Shown: positions 45,801 through 54,294 of the stretch, piece by piece
How positions within the stretch are numbered: the first letter of the stretch is position 1
Layout of the letters: the number at the start of each line of letters is the position of its first letter
Assembly: GCA_028817225.1 (NCBI GenBank)
Contig: JAPPQC010000019.1
Location: 1 to 59,473 of the forward strand
Direction: 5' to 3'
Length of the DNA stretch: 59,473 nt
From: Gammaproteobacteria bacterium
GTDB lineage: Bacteria; Pseudomonadota; Gammaproteobacteria; Poriferisulfidales; Oxydemutatoraceae
Notes under the pieces: generated by a model
Told to the model about the DNA's origin: nothing
Seen by the model: only the letters and a program-made list of their open reading frames with translations
Databases searched by the model: none
Made by a program: the position numbers and the translations under genes

Positions 45801-45991
45801 TGAACAAAATGGACGCCTCCCAACTCAACAAATGGTTCACCAAGCACCGCAAAACTTTTGGCCATAGCCTGAACCTAATTTATGTCAATGGTGACCACAC
45901 CTTGAATGCTCTCAGAAAGTCAAACGACAAATGGGAGGCTATTACTACTGAGCCGATGTTTCGGCAATTGATGTTTGGAGGAATTGTATGA
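42899..45991 (+). CDS. mod: Type III-like DNA adenine methyltransferase (Mod)
   Basis: This roughly 1,030-residue protein methylates adenine and probably provides target recognition for the restriction system. Motif IV DPPY is at about residue 509 and motif I DYFAGSGTTGH at about 782, the order of beta-class N6-adenine methylases. Some 450 residues precede the catalytic part, making it much longer than classical EcoP1-type Mod. The region between the motifs, where target recognition lies, is strongly AT-rich compared with the GC-rich ends. A GTG at 42887 could replace the ATG at 42899. The stop overlaps the next start by four bases. Confidence 0.88.
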   Translation: MSDTPKTAASKVSEENFSKLKEKLRELFQLDRGDLDFGLYRIMAHKSAEVGDFLDNDLLPQVSEALGEIAQSDESVLQAELDKLEKGLKEAGVSPDASPKVREIHKQLKAVKDDQQTEADTYNHLYNFFSRYYDEGDFMSLRRYKGAGKEAYSIPYNGEEVKLHWANADQYYIKTTENYCSYIFIPGDDKLRVRFETAKADNEKDNIKEANGKQRFFVLSKDFIAEEKNQLIVRFEHRPLTEGEKKKHPQNGIRRQASINKEAGQRILGKLGKTKGDWQRLLSAPCPTEADPERTLLDKHIAVYTAKNSFDYFIHKDLGGFLRRELDTYIKSEVISVDNLELTDDPTVFIRGLAQVKAIRAVGHKIIDFLAQLENFQKQLWLKKKFVLETQYCVTLDKVPAALYPAIAKNKAQQDEWVKLFAIDELDGADGATAYSKVLKPEFLKENPYLVLDTRHFDKKFTDGLLVALSEAGSVDEQMDGLLVHGENFQGLNLLQERYRGQINCVYIDPPYNAKSSQILYKNDYKHSSWLSLMENRLSIGKGLMSPDGVTVIAIDEVEQERLGKLIPEVFPNYSKTCITVVHNPTGQQGTNFSHTNEFAYFIYPDKSRMIGLEDRTESPDIRPLRDVSTGSHLRTDAASCFYPIYVKKGKIQGFGPVCDEEFHPDSKNIIRDDGVIEVYPIDSSGVERKWVFSRETVENIAGELSVKYDKKTKQSDIIRTKSHFTYNTVWTGSQYSANSHGSVILNGMIPANDFDYPKSINTVRNSVDASLKNKPSGAVLDYFAGSGTTGHAVINLNRKDNGNRKYVLVEIGHHFEDVMLPRMKKVAYSDEWKDGKPGDRNGISQLFKYVRLESYEDTLDSLAVKSRKDLLTGEDKGIVEDYQLRYALGEETADSASLVGQDFIDPFNYTLSVVRDGVRRNVKADLAETFNFLLGLRLTSRRQMDGVLAITGTTRKGENCLTLWRNLNKMDASQLNKWFTKHRKTFGHSLNLIYVNGDHTLNALRKSNDKWEAITTEPMFRQLMFGGIV

Positions 45992-46548
45992 ACAAAGACA
46001 CTATCATCAGTTTTGTGACTTTTTTGATAATCGTGGCAATTGTGGGGTCGCTTTTTTGGTTTTTTAGCAGCGTCCCACACGAAATATTGGTAGGTATATT
46101 TGTTGGGTTGGTACCATCTGGGATTCTATGGCATCTGCAAATAAGGAAAGAAAAAAGAGAACATCGGAACTGGTTATTGCGCAATAAAGAGGCTTACCTT
46201 ACTGAGCTTGTTGATATCCTTATTTCTTCGCTGCATGATGAAAAGGGCAGTGAGGAGGAAAAAGTCTTGAAGATACGGAATAAATTAAAGCATTTTTTGC
46301 CAGCGTTGCTTGTCTGGGGAACGCCGCCTATGCTTCGTGCCTGGAATGACTTGCAAAATTCCCGCGCCAAAGGAGGAGAGTCTGAAGAGGATTTCATCAA
46401 AGGTGGTGAGCGATTTTTTAGAACAATCCGCAAAGAATTGGGGCATGACGACTCTGCATTAAAGCCTGGTGAACTTTGGGCCACATTGATTAGGTCAGAG
46501 GAGAAACAAAAAGTCCTGGATGCTTGCAAAGACGAGGTTTATGAATGA
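45988..46548 (+). CDS. Two-helix membrane protein inside the restriction operon
   Basis: A 186-residue protein overlaps mod by four bases (ATGA) and precedes res by 42 bases. It has two N-terminal membrane helices (about residues 6-26 and 32-51), a basic stop-transfer sequence (RKEKREHR) and a soluble, probably cytoplasmic, helical domain of some 130 residues containing KHFLPALLVWGTPPMLRAW. I do not recognise a family. It is AT-rich. Classical Type III systems have only mod and res, so this is an added component or a passenger gene. It could be an effector or a membrane sensor; unproven. Confidence 0.75.
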   Translation: MNKDTIISFVTFLIIVAIVGSLFWFFSSVPHEILVGIFVGLVPSGILWHLQIRKEKREHRNWLLRNKEAYLTELVDILISSLHDEKGSEEEKVLKIRNKLKHFLPALLVWGTPPMLRAWNDLQNSRAKGGESEEDFIKGGERFFRTIRKELGHDDSALKPGELWATLIRSEEKQKVLDACKDEVYE

Positions 46549-46590
46549 AAATCATGGAAAATGACTAAAAGCAGAGACAGCTGAAAGATA

Positions 46591-49500
46591 ATGCCTACTC
46601 TTGAACAAAGAATGGTGTTGCACGGCTTCATGTGCGGCCAGTTTGGTTACGGCAGCTTGCGCGATATGCTGAAGCGGCTGGATGGGCTGCCAAAAGGATT
46701 TATGGAGAACGGAACAAGCCGTTTTTCGCAAGCGATTTCCACATACATAGACCCCTATACAAAAGGAGCAACCAAAGATGACCTTGCCCGCTATGACGAA
46801 AACATCGGCGTTCTCAGCAATGCGCTGGGAATGACCGAAGACAACGGCAGAACATGGAAGCCGTTTCAGTACCTTGCCCTGCTTTTTACCGAGCGCTACC
46901 TTGATTTGTACTTTCAGGATCAGGAGACTCTGATTGAGGCATTAAACAAGTGGAAAGAGGACAATCGCCTGTCCGATATGCCCGACTACACAACTGACGA
47001 TATTCACACTCTCGCCTTCCAGAGCGCGACCGGTTCGGGGAAGACGCTTCTTCTGCACGCCAACATTCTGCAATATCAGCACTACCTGAAAGAATATAAA
47101 CTGCAACACAAACTCAACAGAATCATATTGGTAACGCCGGACGAGGGGCTTTCCCGCCAGCACCTGCGCGAACTGGAATCGAGCGGGATGCCGGCGCGCT
47201 TGTTTTCGGACGATGAACCAATGTTTTCGCATGGCGGCACGGTGGTGGACATCATTGACCTGCACAAACTGGATGAAAAGAAAGGCATCAAGCGGGTGGC
47301 GCTGGAATCGTTTGAGGAAAACAACCTGGTTCTGGTGGACGAGGGGCACTTGGGAACCGGCGGCAAGGTGTGGAGAAAACGCCGCAAACAACTGGCCCAA
47401 AACGGCTTCACTTTTGAATACTCGGCAACCTTCAATCAGGCGGTGGCCGGCAGCGGGGAAGGCATCAGGGAATTGCGCGATGAATACGGCAAGCAAATCC
47501 TGTTTGACTATTCATACAAGTTTTTCTATGCCGATGGCTACGGCAAAGATTACAAAATCTCCAACTTGCAACAAAGCGATGACGGTGAGGCCAACAATCG
47601 CTACTTGCTGGCCTGCCTTTTGAGTTTCTACCAGCAGTGCTACCTCTATGAAGACAAGGGCGGGGAGTGGCGGGATTTCAATATCGCCCGACCTCTCTGG
47701 GTTTTTCTCGGCAAAACTGTTACCGGCGGCAAGAGTGCCGGCAAAGAGGCAACTGAAACCGATGTCGTCCGGATTATCCGGTTTCTGGCTTGGGTGCTGC
47801 GCGACCGGAAAGCGGTTGTCAAAATCATCGGGGAACTGATTAGCGGCAATACGGGACTCATAGATGAAAAAGGCGTGGACATTTTCAGCAAGTCTTTCCC
47901 GTGCATCACCGGCACGGCGCAGGAGATTTATGACGACTTGTGTTCGACCGTCTTCCTCGGCAAGGGCCAGCTGCATGTATCCCATCTCACCGGCGCCGAT
48001 GAACTGCAACTGGCCGCAGGCGATGCCCAGTCGTTCGGCGTTATCAATGTGGGTGACGCCGCCGGACTTTACACGCGGCTTGAGGCCATTGAAAAGCCGC
48101 GCCCCTTTGCGCTGGACAAAAACGCATTCGCCAAGCCGCTTTTTGCCGATGTGGACAGTAACAACTCGCCGGTCAACATTATTATCGGCGCCCGCAAATT
48201 CGCCGCCGGGTGGAATTCATGGCGTGTCAGCACGATGGGGCTGATGCATGTCGGCACCGGCGAAGGGCCGCAGATAATCCAGATGTTTGGCCGCGGGGTG
48301 CGCCTCAAGGGGCACGAAATGTCGCTCAAGCGGCATACCGCGCTTGAAGGTGTAACTCCACCGCCGGACAGCGACCAACTCAAACTGCTTGAAACGCTCA
48401 ATATCTTTGGCCTCAAGGCCAACTATATGGATAAGTTCAAGGAGTATCTTGCAAAAGAAGGCGTCAAGGTTGACCGGGTAACTTTTTCACTGCCGACAAC
48501 GAGGCAGTTCAGAGATGCGAAGAGCCTGAAAGTCATCAAAAAGCGGGATGACGCGGGAGAATTTCAATACTCCAAAGAGCGTTTTGATTTGCCGCCAGAA
48601 TATAAGGGGCGCGACGCCATCACGCTTGATATCCGCAAACATCTGGAGATTCTTGAATCGGACGGAACGCAAGCAGCCGGTGAAACAGCCGGCGGGAAAG
48701 ACGACCAACTTAAACTTGAGAGAAAACATTTGGCGCTGATAAACAAGAGGTCTGTCTATCACAAGGTGCTGGAGCGCAAACGCCGGTTTTCCTGGCACAA
48801 CATGACCATCTCGCAGGAAACAGTCGATGAACTGCTTGAAAGCGGGAACAGTGAGTGGTACACGCTTTACATTCCGCCTGAAAAACTTGAGGGTTCAGGA
48901 TACGGCAGAGTGCGCGAGTGGGAAGACCTTGCAACGGACTTGATTTGTGAGTACGCAAACCGCTACTGGCGCAAGGAGCGGAACAAATGGGAGCACGAGC
49001 ACATGGAAGTTGCAGCGCTGGATGAAGAAAAACTGGTCAAGGAATACGAACTGTCCGTTGATGCCAGGGAAAAGGACTTGATACACGACATTGAGCAGTT
49101 GGTGGAGGCGGTAAAAAGGGACAACTACCGGGAAGATTTTGAGTCAGGCGGTGTAACGCTTCTTGCCCCGAGTTTTCACGCTTACAGGCCCTTGCTTCAC
49201 GCCCCTTTGCGGGAATCCGTCAAAATCAGCCCGGTTGCCCTGAACGATGGAGAGGCCAACTTTGTCAGATACCTGAAAACCGTCATAGAAAACCGGGACG
49301 ATGAGTTTCTGCAAGACAAGGAGATATATCTGATGCGCAATCTGAGCGGAGGAGAAGGCATTTCCTTCTTTGATGATTATTCGTTCTATCCCGATTTCAT
49401 TCTCTGGGTTAAAGATTCAGAAAGGCAGGATATTTTGTTCATAGACCCGAAAGGGCTTGTGCACTCCGGCAGAAGGGTGAAGTCCAAGATAAGGCTGCAT

Positions 49501-49728
49501 GAACGCATCAAGAAAACCGAGGAAAAGGTTAAAGAGAAAAACCCTGAACTGTTTCTGCACTCCTATATCTGGTCCGTAACACCATTCAGACAGATTGAAA
49601 CCGGGAATATATCAGGGGATATTCCGTCAACCCGTGAGAAATGCCGGCAAAAGGGCATATTCTTTGCCGACAGACAGGCGCCGGAACTCGAAAGCCTCCT
49701 CAAAGACGCCCTCACACCCCCGGCATAA
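46591..49728 (+). CDS. res: Type III-like restriction subunit (helicase-nuclease, Res)
   Basis: This 1,045-residue protein is a superfamily 2 helicase/translocase joined to a nuclease. Walker A ATGSGKT is at about residue 147, motif II is DEGH at 250-253 (a variant of DEAH), and FGRGVRLKG is the motif VI-like arginine segment. A C-terminal PD-(D/E)xK nuclease is indicated by YPDFILWV (Asp935) and FIDPKG (Asp952, Lys954). With Mod it would cut unmethylated DNA after ATP-dependent movement. Its composition is intermediate in GC. Confidence 0.88.
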   Translation: MPTLEQRMVLHGFMCGQFGYGSLRDMLKRLDGLPKGFMENGTSRFSQAISTYIDPYTKGATKDDLARYDENIGVLSNALGMTEDNGRTWKPFQYLALLFTERYLDLYFQDQETLIEALNKWKEDNRLSDMPDYTTDDIHTLAFQSATGSGKTLLLHANILQYQHYLKEYKLQHKLNRIILVTPDEGLSRQHLRELESSGMPARLFSDDEPMFSHGGTVVDIIDLHKLDEKKGIKRVALESFEENNLVLVDEGHLGTGGKVWRKRRKQLAQNGFTFEYSATFNQAVAGSGEGIRELRDEYGKQILFDYSYKFFYADGYGKDYKISNLQQSDDGEANNRYLLACLLSFYQQCYLYEDKGGEWRDFNIARPLWVFLGKTVTGGKSAGKEATETDVVRIIRFLAWVLRDRKAVVKIIGELISGNTGLIDEKGVDIFSKSFPCITGTAQEIYDDLCSTVFLGKGQLHVSHLTGADELQLAAGDAQSFGVINVGDAAGLYTRLEAIEKPRPFALDKNAFAKPLFADVDSNNSPVNIIIGARKFAAGWNSWRVSTMGLMHVGTGEGPQIIQMFGRGVRLKGHEMSLKRHTALEGVTPPPDSDQLKLLETLNIFGLKANYMDKFKEYLAKEGVKVDRVTFSLPTTRQFRDAKSLKVIKKRDDAGEFQYSKERFDLPPEYKGRDAITLDIRKHLEILESDGTQAAGETAGGKDDQLKLERKHLALINKRSVYHKVLERKRRFSWHNMTISQETVDELLESGNSEWYTLYIPPEKLEGSGYGRVREWEDLATDLICEYANRYWRKERNKWEHEHMEVAALDEEKLVKEYELSVDAREKDLIHDIEQLVEAVKRDNYREDFESGGVTLLAPSFHAYRPLLHAPLRESVKISPVALNDGEANFVRYLKTVIENRDDEFLQDKEIYLMRNLSGGEGISFFDDYSFYPDFILWVKDSERQDILFIDPKGLVHSGRRVKSKIRLHERIKKTEEKVKEKNPELFLHSYIWSVTPFRQIETGNISGDIPSTREKCRQKGIFFADRQAPELESLLKDALTPPA

Positions 49729-49736
49729 CCCCGCCC

Positions 49737-49866
49737 CTACTCCCCCTCCACATACCGCCGCCAGTCCGGCGCCGCCGGCGCTCCAATCAAACGCTTAATC
49801 GGAAAACCCGGCCAGCGGATTTACGGGCAAATCAGCACGCGGGCCTGGCAGGAGCGGGTCGGCCAT
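49737..49866. pseudogene. Mosaic of cysQ, mutY and yggX fragments
   Basis: This stretch is made of three pieces. 49737-49781 is an exact 45-base copy of the cysQ 3' end (50865-50909, starting precisely at its stop codon). 49783-49807 is an exact 25-base copy of the mutY 3' end (42385-42409). 49809-49866 is a decayed copy of yggX (42502-42560), identical for the first 17 bases. The pieces are in the plus orientation of mutY-yggX and cannot be functional. Confidence 0.85.
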
Positions 49867-50806
49867 TAGATGGCAGCGCCGCCTGTTTGATATCTCTTTG
49901 CTCCGCCCGTATTCCGGATTTTGCATGTCTTTTCTCCGGTTGTTTTGCGTCCACCAAGCCGCCCAGTCGCTTTTCCATCACCCGAATTGCCTCGGGATTT
50001 TCGTCAATCATGACAAACTGCCGCCCATTCCTCGCCGCCGCCTCGCCGGTTGTGCCGCTGCCGGCGAAGAAGTCCAGCACGGTGTCGCCGGGGTTGGAAT
50101 GGACGCGCACGATGCGCTCCAAAATCGCCAGCGGTTTCTGCGTCGGGTAGCCGGTTTTTTCCCGGCCGTTGGTCGGCACGATGGTTTGCCACCAGGTGTC
50201 GGTCGGGGTTTTGCCGCGCGCGGCCTTGGCCGCGCCGGCCAGTCCCGGCGCCATATACGGAATGCGGTCGATGGCATCGTAGTTAAAGATGCAGTCGTCG
50301 GGGTTTTTGGCGAACCAATAGATGTTGTCGTGCTTGGCCGACCATCGACTCTTCGAGCGCGCGCCGAAGTCGTAGGCCCAGATGATTTCGTTGATGCAGT
50401 GCCGCGCGCCGCCGAAAATCTCTTCCAGCAGCAAACGGCACCTTGCCGCCTCGCGCCAGTCAATGTGGAAAAACAGACTGCCGTTGGCGGTTAAAACTCG
50501 ATGCGCCTCCATCAGGCGCGGGCGCAGGAAGCCGAGGTAGTCGGAAAACGAATCGGCATAGCCGGAGTCGCCGACCACCTCGGTTGCATACCGCCGCCCG
50601 CCAAAACCCACCCGGTCGCCTTGCGCCGCATCCGCCACCGCCGTGGTTTTGATGCGCTTGCGCGACTGCATTTTGCCGGTGTTGAACGGCGGGTCAATGT
50701 AAATCAATGCCGCCGATTCATCCGCCATCCGCTTCAGAAACGGCAGGTTGTCGCCGTGCAGGATTTGATTGGAGTTCTGTTGCATCGCTGTTTCGCATGC
50801 CTTCAT
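49832..50806 (-). CDS. Solitary site-specific DNA methyltransferase
   Basis: This 324-residue (or 317 from the ATG at 50785) beta-class amino-methyltransferase has motif IV IYIDPPFNTGK at about residue 37 and motif I DFFAGSGTTGEA at about 245. It modifies adenine N6 or cytosine N4. No nuclease partner is beside it. The final ten or so residues (PAPARPAC) are encoded by the antisense of the yggX fragment, so the original C-terminus has been lost or replaced. The gene is bounded by perfect 45-base repeats of the cysQ end. Confidence 0.87.
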   Translation of the reverse strand: MKACETAMQQNSNQILHGDNLPFLKRMADESAALIYIDPPFNTGKMQSRKRIKTTAVADAAQGDRVGFGGRRYATEVVGDSGYADSFSDYLGFLRPRLMEAHRVLTANGSLFFHIDWREAARCRLLLEEIFGGARHCINEIIWAYDFGARSKSRWSAKHDNIYWFAKNPDDCIFNYDAIDRIPYMAPGLAGAAKAARGKTPTDTWWQTIVPTNGREKTGYPTQKPLAILERIVRVHSNPGDTVLDFFAGSGTTGEAAARNGRQFVMIDENPEAIRVMEKRLGGLVDAKQPEKRHAKSGIRAEQRDIKQAALPSNGRPAPARPAC

Positions 50807-50864
50807 TTTTCACGAAGGCCGGGAGCCCGGTGTTTCCGGCACTGTTCCACCCCTTAATCTACTG

Positions 50865-51674
50865 CTACTCCCCCTCCACATACCGCCGCCAGTCCGGCGC
50901 CGCCGGCGCATATGCGACGAAGGACGGATTAATCAGCGACTCTTTCGTGTTGTAGCGCAGCGGCTGGTCGGCGCAGTCGGTCAGGCGGCCACCGGCTTCT
51001 TCAAGGATGCACTGGCTTGCGCCGGTGTCCCACTCGCAGGTCGGGCCGACGCGCAGGTAGAGGTCGGCGCTGCCGTCGGCCACCAGGCAGCATTTCAGCG
51101 AACTGTCGGCGCGGATCAGTTCGTGTTCGCCCAGTTGCTCAATCAACTTGCGGGTCGGCTGGTTGATGTGCTCGCGGCTGACGGCAATCACCGGTTTCGC
51201 GCGCGCGGTGTCGCGCACCCGTATCGCGCGCGGCTCGGCGTCGCCATTTTGCGAAAACGCGCCGTGGTTTTGCGCCGCGTAATACAGCCGGTTTGTCGCC
51301 GGCGCGAAGACGACGCCGAGCACCGGCTTGTGGTCTTCAATCAGCGCGATGTTGACCGTGAAGAAGTCGTTCTTGCGGATGAACCCCTTGGTGCCGTCGA
51401 GCGGGTCCACCAGCCAGTAGGTGCCCCAACTTGCGCGTTCTTCGGCGGAGCGGTTGGGCGAGTCTTCCTCGGACAGCACCGGGATGGCGGGCGTCAGTTC
51501 GCCCAGTTCGGCGGTAATCAGCCGGTCGGCTTTCAGGTCGGCGATGGTGACGGGCGACTTGTCCTGCTTGTATTCAACCCCGAAGTCCTGTTGGTAAATG
51601 TCGAGTATCTCGGCCCCGGCATTGCGCGCGGTGCGGCACACGGCGGGCAGCCAGGCGGCGGGCACGCCGGCCAT
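50865..51674 (-). CDS. cysQ: 3'(2'),5'-bisphosphate nucleotidase CysQ
   Basis: CysQ degrades 3'-phosphoadenosine 5'-phosphate formed in sulfate assimilation; it is a member of the inositol monophosphatase family. The 269-residue protein shows the metal-binding SEED, DPLDGTKGF and the C-terminal WDTGASQCILEEAGG. It overlaps ykgJ by one base (TGATG). The 3' end is duplicated 1.1 kb away beyond the methylase gene. Confidence 0.9.
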   Translation of the reverse strand: MAGVPAAWLPAVCRTARNAGAEILDIYQQDFGVEYKQDKSPVTIADLKADRLITAELGELTPAIPVLSEEDSPNRSAEERASWGTYWLVDPLDGTKGFIRKNDFFTVNIALIEDHKPVLGVVFAPATNRLYYAAQNHGAFSQNGDAEPRAIRVRDTARAKPVIAVSREHINQPTRKLIEQLGEHELIRADSSLKCCLVADGSADLYLRVGPTCEWDTGASQCILEEAGGRLTDCADQPLRYNTKESLINPSFVAYAPAAPDWRRYVEGE

Positions 51675-52084
51675 CAGCCGCGTTCCCAGCGCGGGAAACG
51701 CTTTTTGCAGTATTTCAGCAGCGACTGGTAGTCCTTGAAGTGAAGGTCAAAGCCTTCCTCCGCCGGCGCGTCGAATTCGCAGTAGTCGTTGGAATGCTCG
51801 CGGCAGATTTCCGGGCGCGCCTCGTAGATGCCGCATTTGCCGTCCGGCAGCAGATGCACGCAACTGGTCTCGAACAGCAGGCACCAGCCGTCGGAGTCCT
51901 TGTATGCCTGGACATTGCCGTGCGACACCTGCCACAGCAGGTGTTCAAAGTCGTGCTTGCTGCGCGGCGCGTCTATGGACTGCGTAACATAGTGGCAGCA
52001 TTTGCTGTTGGTGCAGAAGCCGCACTTGTTCTCCGGCGTCAGTTCAACGCCGTCAATGCGGATGGGAATGTCGAGTTTTTTCAT
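51674..52084 (-). CDS. YkgJ-family cysteine cluster protein
   Basis: This 136-residue protein has the YkgJ pattern: CGFCTNSKCCHY near the N-terminus, a middle CLLFETSCVHLLPDGKCGIYEARPEICR and a later YCEF. The cysteines probably hold a zinc ion or iron-sulfur cluster. Function is unknown. It belongs to a three-gene minus-strand unit with cysQ and the upstream 101-residue protein. Confidence 0.82.
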   Translation of the reverse strand: MKKLDIPIRIDGVELTPENKCGFCTNSKCCHYVTQSIDAPRSKHDFEHLLWQVSHGNVQAYKDSDGWCLLFETSCVHLLPDGKCGIYEARPEICREHSNDYCEFDAPAEEGFDLHFKDYQSLLKYCKKRFPRWERG

Positions 52085-52119
52085 TGGTTTTTGTTATCGG
52101 CCCTTGTTATTGGTTCTTG

Positions 52120-52425
52120 TTATTGGTTTGGGGCGGTTGTTTTTTTGATGGCGGCCACCGGCACGACTTTCTCGTCGTGCGGCTCGTCGGCGTAACGCGG
52201 GCGCATCGCCGACACCTTGCGCTCCGCCCCTTCGGCTTTCTCGCCGGCCAGTTCGCGCTCGCGCGCCGAAATCAGCGAGAAGCAGTGGCGGATGTCCCGT
52301 ATCGTGCCTTCCTTCAGCAGGTGTCGCCTGCCGGGCAGCGGCGTCGTGTCCTTGACGACGCCCGCAAGCGTCTTGCGCATCGCAATCAGGATGCGTTGTT
52401 CCTTGTTGAGTGTGTTGTCTCTCAT
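52120..52425 (-). CDS. Conserved 101-residue protein of unknown function
   Basis: The protein starts MRDNTLNKEQRILIAMRKTL and contains KDTTPLPGRRHLLKEGTIRDIRHCFSLISARERELA, a conserved helical pattern I recall from small gammaproteobacterial proteins sometimes misnamed as segregation/condensation proteins. The C-terminus has RPRYADEP. No enzymatic motif. It lies 35 bases upstream of ykgJ and is likely the first gene of that unit. Confidence 0.65.
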   Translation of the reverse strand: MRDNTLNKEQRILIAMRKTLAGVVKDTTPLPGRRHLLKEGTIRDIRHCFSLISARERELAGEKAEGAERKVSAMRPRYADEPHDEKVVPVAAIKKTTAPNQ

Positions 52426-52477
52426 GGCCTTTCTGATGGCGTTTCCACGGCTTTGCCCGCCGCGCGGCGGCCATTAC

Positions 52478-52500
52478 ATTATAAACGATGGGATATTATA
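52478..52500 (-). promoter_or_regulatory. Two TATAAT boxes upstream of the ykgJ-cysQ unit
   Basis: Minus-strand TATAAT occurs at 52483-52478 and again at 52500-52495, 17 bases apart, 53-75 bases before the first gene. Good -35 matches are not seen for either. The rest of the gap to 52692 is AT-rich without a recognised gene. Confidence 0.3.
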
Positions 52501-52692
52501 TAGGCGAGTTGACAGGGCGATGGTTAGCCGGATTCGATTTCTGCTTTTTTGGCGTTATTTATCACTGCGGATTCAACTCGCAAGTGCAACATACCGGTTT
52601 GACTCCGAAGAATAATTGTTCAGTTTGTCCATGATGGCGCGAAGGTCGCATCTGGTCAAGGCGAAAAAAATCCGTTAAGTGTCTTCCGCAAG

Positions 52693-53598
52693 CTATTTGT
52701 TGTAGGTATAGCTTTGCTTGATAAGCTCAAAAACTTCGTCAACTTCTTCTTCTTTTTCAAGCTTCACTTCATAGTCGCCATTGCCCCAATGTTTGATTTC
52801 CTTCGGCTTGGTGAGATTGCGGGCAATGCCGTGTGGATCGTCCAGTTGACCACTTGGTACATTGAGATAAATTTTGAGGCCATATTGCTTTATGACAATA
52901 TCAACAAAATTCGTCGCTAGTTTGTAGGCGATATACTTCGCTTTCGGCTCAACAATAATCGATTCATCAAGAGCAACAATTTTTTCATTGATTTCCTCAA
53001 AAATTTTCTTGGCTTTTGGCTTTTCCCCGCGGAAATGGTCTTCAAGCGCATAATGGACTTCTTCCTTAATCGCTTTTTCTTTCTTTCCTTTGTCGAAAAC
53101 TTTTGACTTTGGGATGTAGGTTTTCTGCTGTGTTTCTGGATCAACCAAAAGGGTATCGTTTTGGTAAATGCGGAATTTCAGAAGCTCAATGTTTATAGGG
53201 AGTAAGTCAACGGTGTCCAAATCAAATTTGTTATAGCTCCCAGCAACGCAGATAACGCGAGGGGAATCCCAATCAATTTCAAGATTAACTTTCGCCTTTT
53301 GCACTAACATCTCAAAATCTGCTTTATGGTCCAGAAGCCAACGGAGATACGAAAGTCCTTGATTGATAATACTGTGGTTTTGACTTCGCTTGTATTCAAT
53401 GATTACTGGCGAGCCGCCGTTATCAATTCCGAGCGAGTCAATACGCCCGCCACTCGTTGAGTATTCGCTCGCAAGAAAAGTAATGTCCAAAATCTCGCTG
53501 AGGTTTTCCTCAAATATCTTTTGGATGTCTTTTTCTCGCCCGACCTTGATAGGTGGGATTTTCTTTACATTGCCGTTGTTGATTGAGAATAAAGGCAT
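52693..53598 (-). CDS. AT-rich PD-(D/E)xK nuclease-like protein (DUF91/DUF5655-like)
   Basis: From ATG 53598 the product is 301 residues. GRIDSLGI and VIIEYKRSQN supply Asp54, Glu68 and Lys70, a clear PD-(D/E)xK catalytic set in the NucS/DUF91 style. The C-terminus (about residues 200-300) with DPHGIARNLT and HWGNGDYEVKL resembles the DUF5655 module. The gene is markedly AT-rich against its neighbours, so recent transfer is likely. No methylase or helicase partner is beside it. It could be a stand-alone nuclease in defence; unproven. Confidence 0.75.
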   Translation of the reverse strand: MPLFSINNGNVKKIPPIKVGREKDIQKIFEENLSEILDITFLASEYSTSGGRIDSLGIDNGGSPVIIEYKRSQNHSIINQGLSYLRWLLDHKADFEMLVQKAKVNLEIDWDSPRVICVAGSYNKFDLDTVDLLPINIELLKFRIYQNDTLLVDPETQQKTYIPKSKVFDKGKKEKAIKEEVHYALEDHFRGEKPKAKKIFEEINEKIVALDESIIVEPKAKYIAYKLATNFVDIVIKQYGLKIYLNVPSGQLDDPHGIARNLTKPKEIKHWGNGDYEVKLEKEEEVDEVFELIKQSYTYNK

Positions 53599-53818
53599 AA
53601 CTTTATTTAGCGAATTACATGCCCAAATCTGCAAAAGCAGATTCAGGTTTCATTTGGTACTTGACAGGCCGGTTACCGTCCTGTTCCCGAAGGCTAACCT
53701 CGTATCACTCCACGCTTGGCTTTCGCCGCATCAATGCAATACCAAGATTTGTATGAGCATTATACCACAACTTCTAGGTTATAGTATATAAGTCCCTTGC
53801 ACATATTTTCCCTAAACG

Positions 53819-54085
53819 ATGTATGATAAACGGATGCGCGATTCCGAAACCATCGGCCAATTCGTCAGGGACCTGATTAGCGGCCTGCCGCCGCTGGCGG
53901 GCGAGATGCGCGAGGAGTTCGAGCGCAACACCCGCGCCGGCCTTGAATCCCTGCTGCAGAAGATGAACCTTGTCAGCCGCGAGGAATACGACATCCAGGT
54001 CGCCCTGCTTGAACGCCTGCAACAGCGCGTCGCCGAACTGGAACAACGCCTGAAACAAGCCGAAAGTGACTCACCGGATGCATAG
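53819..54085 (+). CDS. ubiK: Ubiquinone biosynthesis accessory factor UbiK
   Basis: An 88-residue protein with LISGLPPLAGEMREEFERN, KMNLVSREEYDIQ and a C-terminal leucine-rich coiled coil is a UbiK (YqiC/BMFP) protein, which partners UbiJ and aids ubiquinone assembly. The start may be ATG 53819 or 53834. In related genomes it lies near comM; here a lipoprotein gene and 1.4 kb of AT-richer DNA separate them. Confidence 0.85.
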   Translation: MYDKRMRDSETIGQFVRDLISGLPPLAGEMREEFERNTRAGLESLLQKMNLVSREEYDIQVALLERLQQRVAELEQRLKQAESDSPDA

Positions 54086-54294
54086 TCTGCTACGTACGCA
54101 CAAGAGATTGGCTGGCAGCTTAACGCCGTTATTATTAGTGATTGACGCAAGTACACCTGCAAAGAGTGGGGCATTAATTACTACACATGGGACAGTCGAG
54201 ACCTGCAAAAGGCATAACCCAACTGGGGGTTCATCATGCTCGACGTAAAAAACCCACACTTGAATCAATTTCGTCCACGCATTTGGAGGCTGCA

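Noticed and set aside
42899..49728. The methylase-helicase operon considered as BREX or Type I
   Set aside because: No PglZ, BrxC or HsdS-like gene is present; a DPPY methylase plus an SF2 helicase with a PD-(D/E)xK end fits a Type III-like system.
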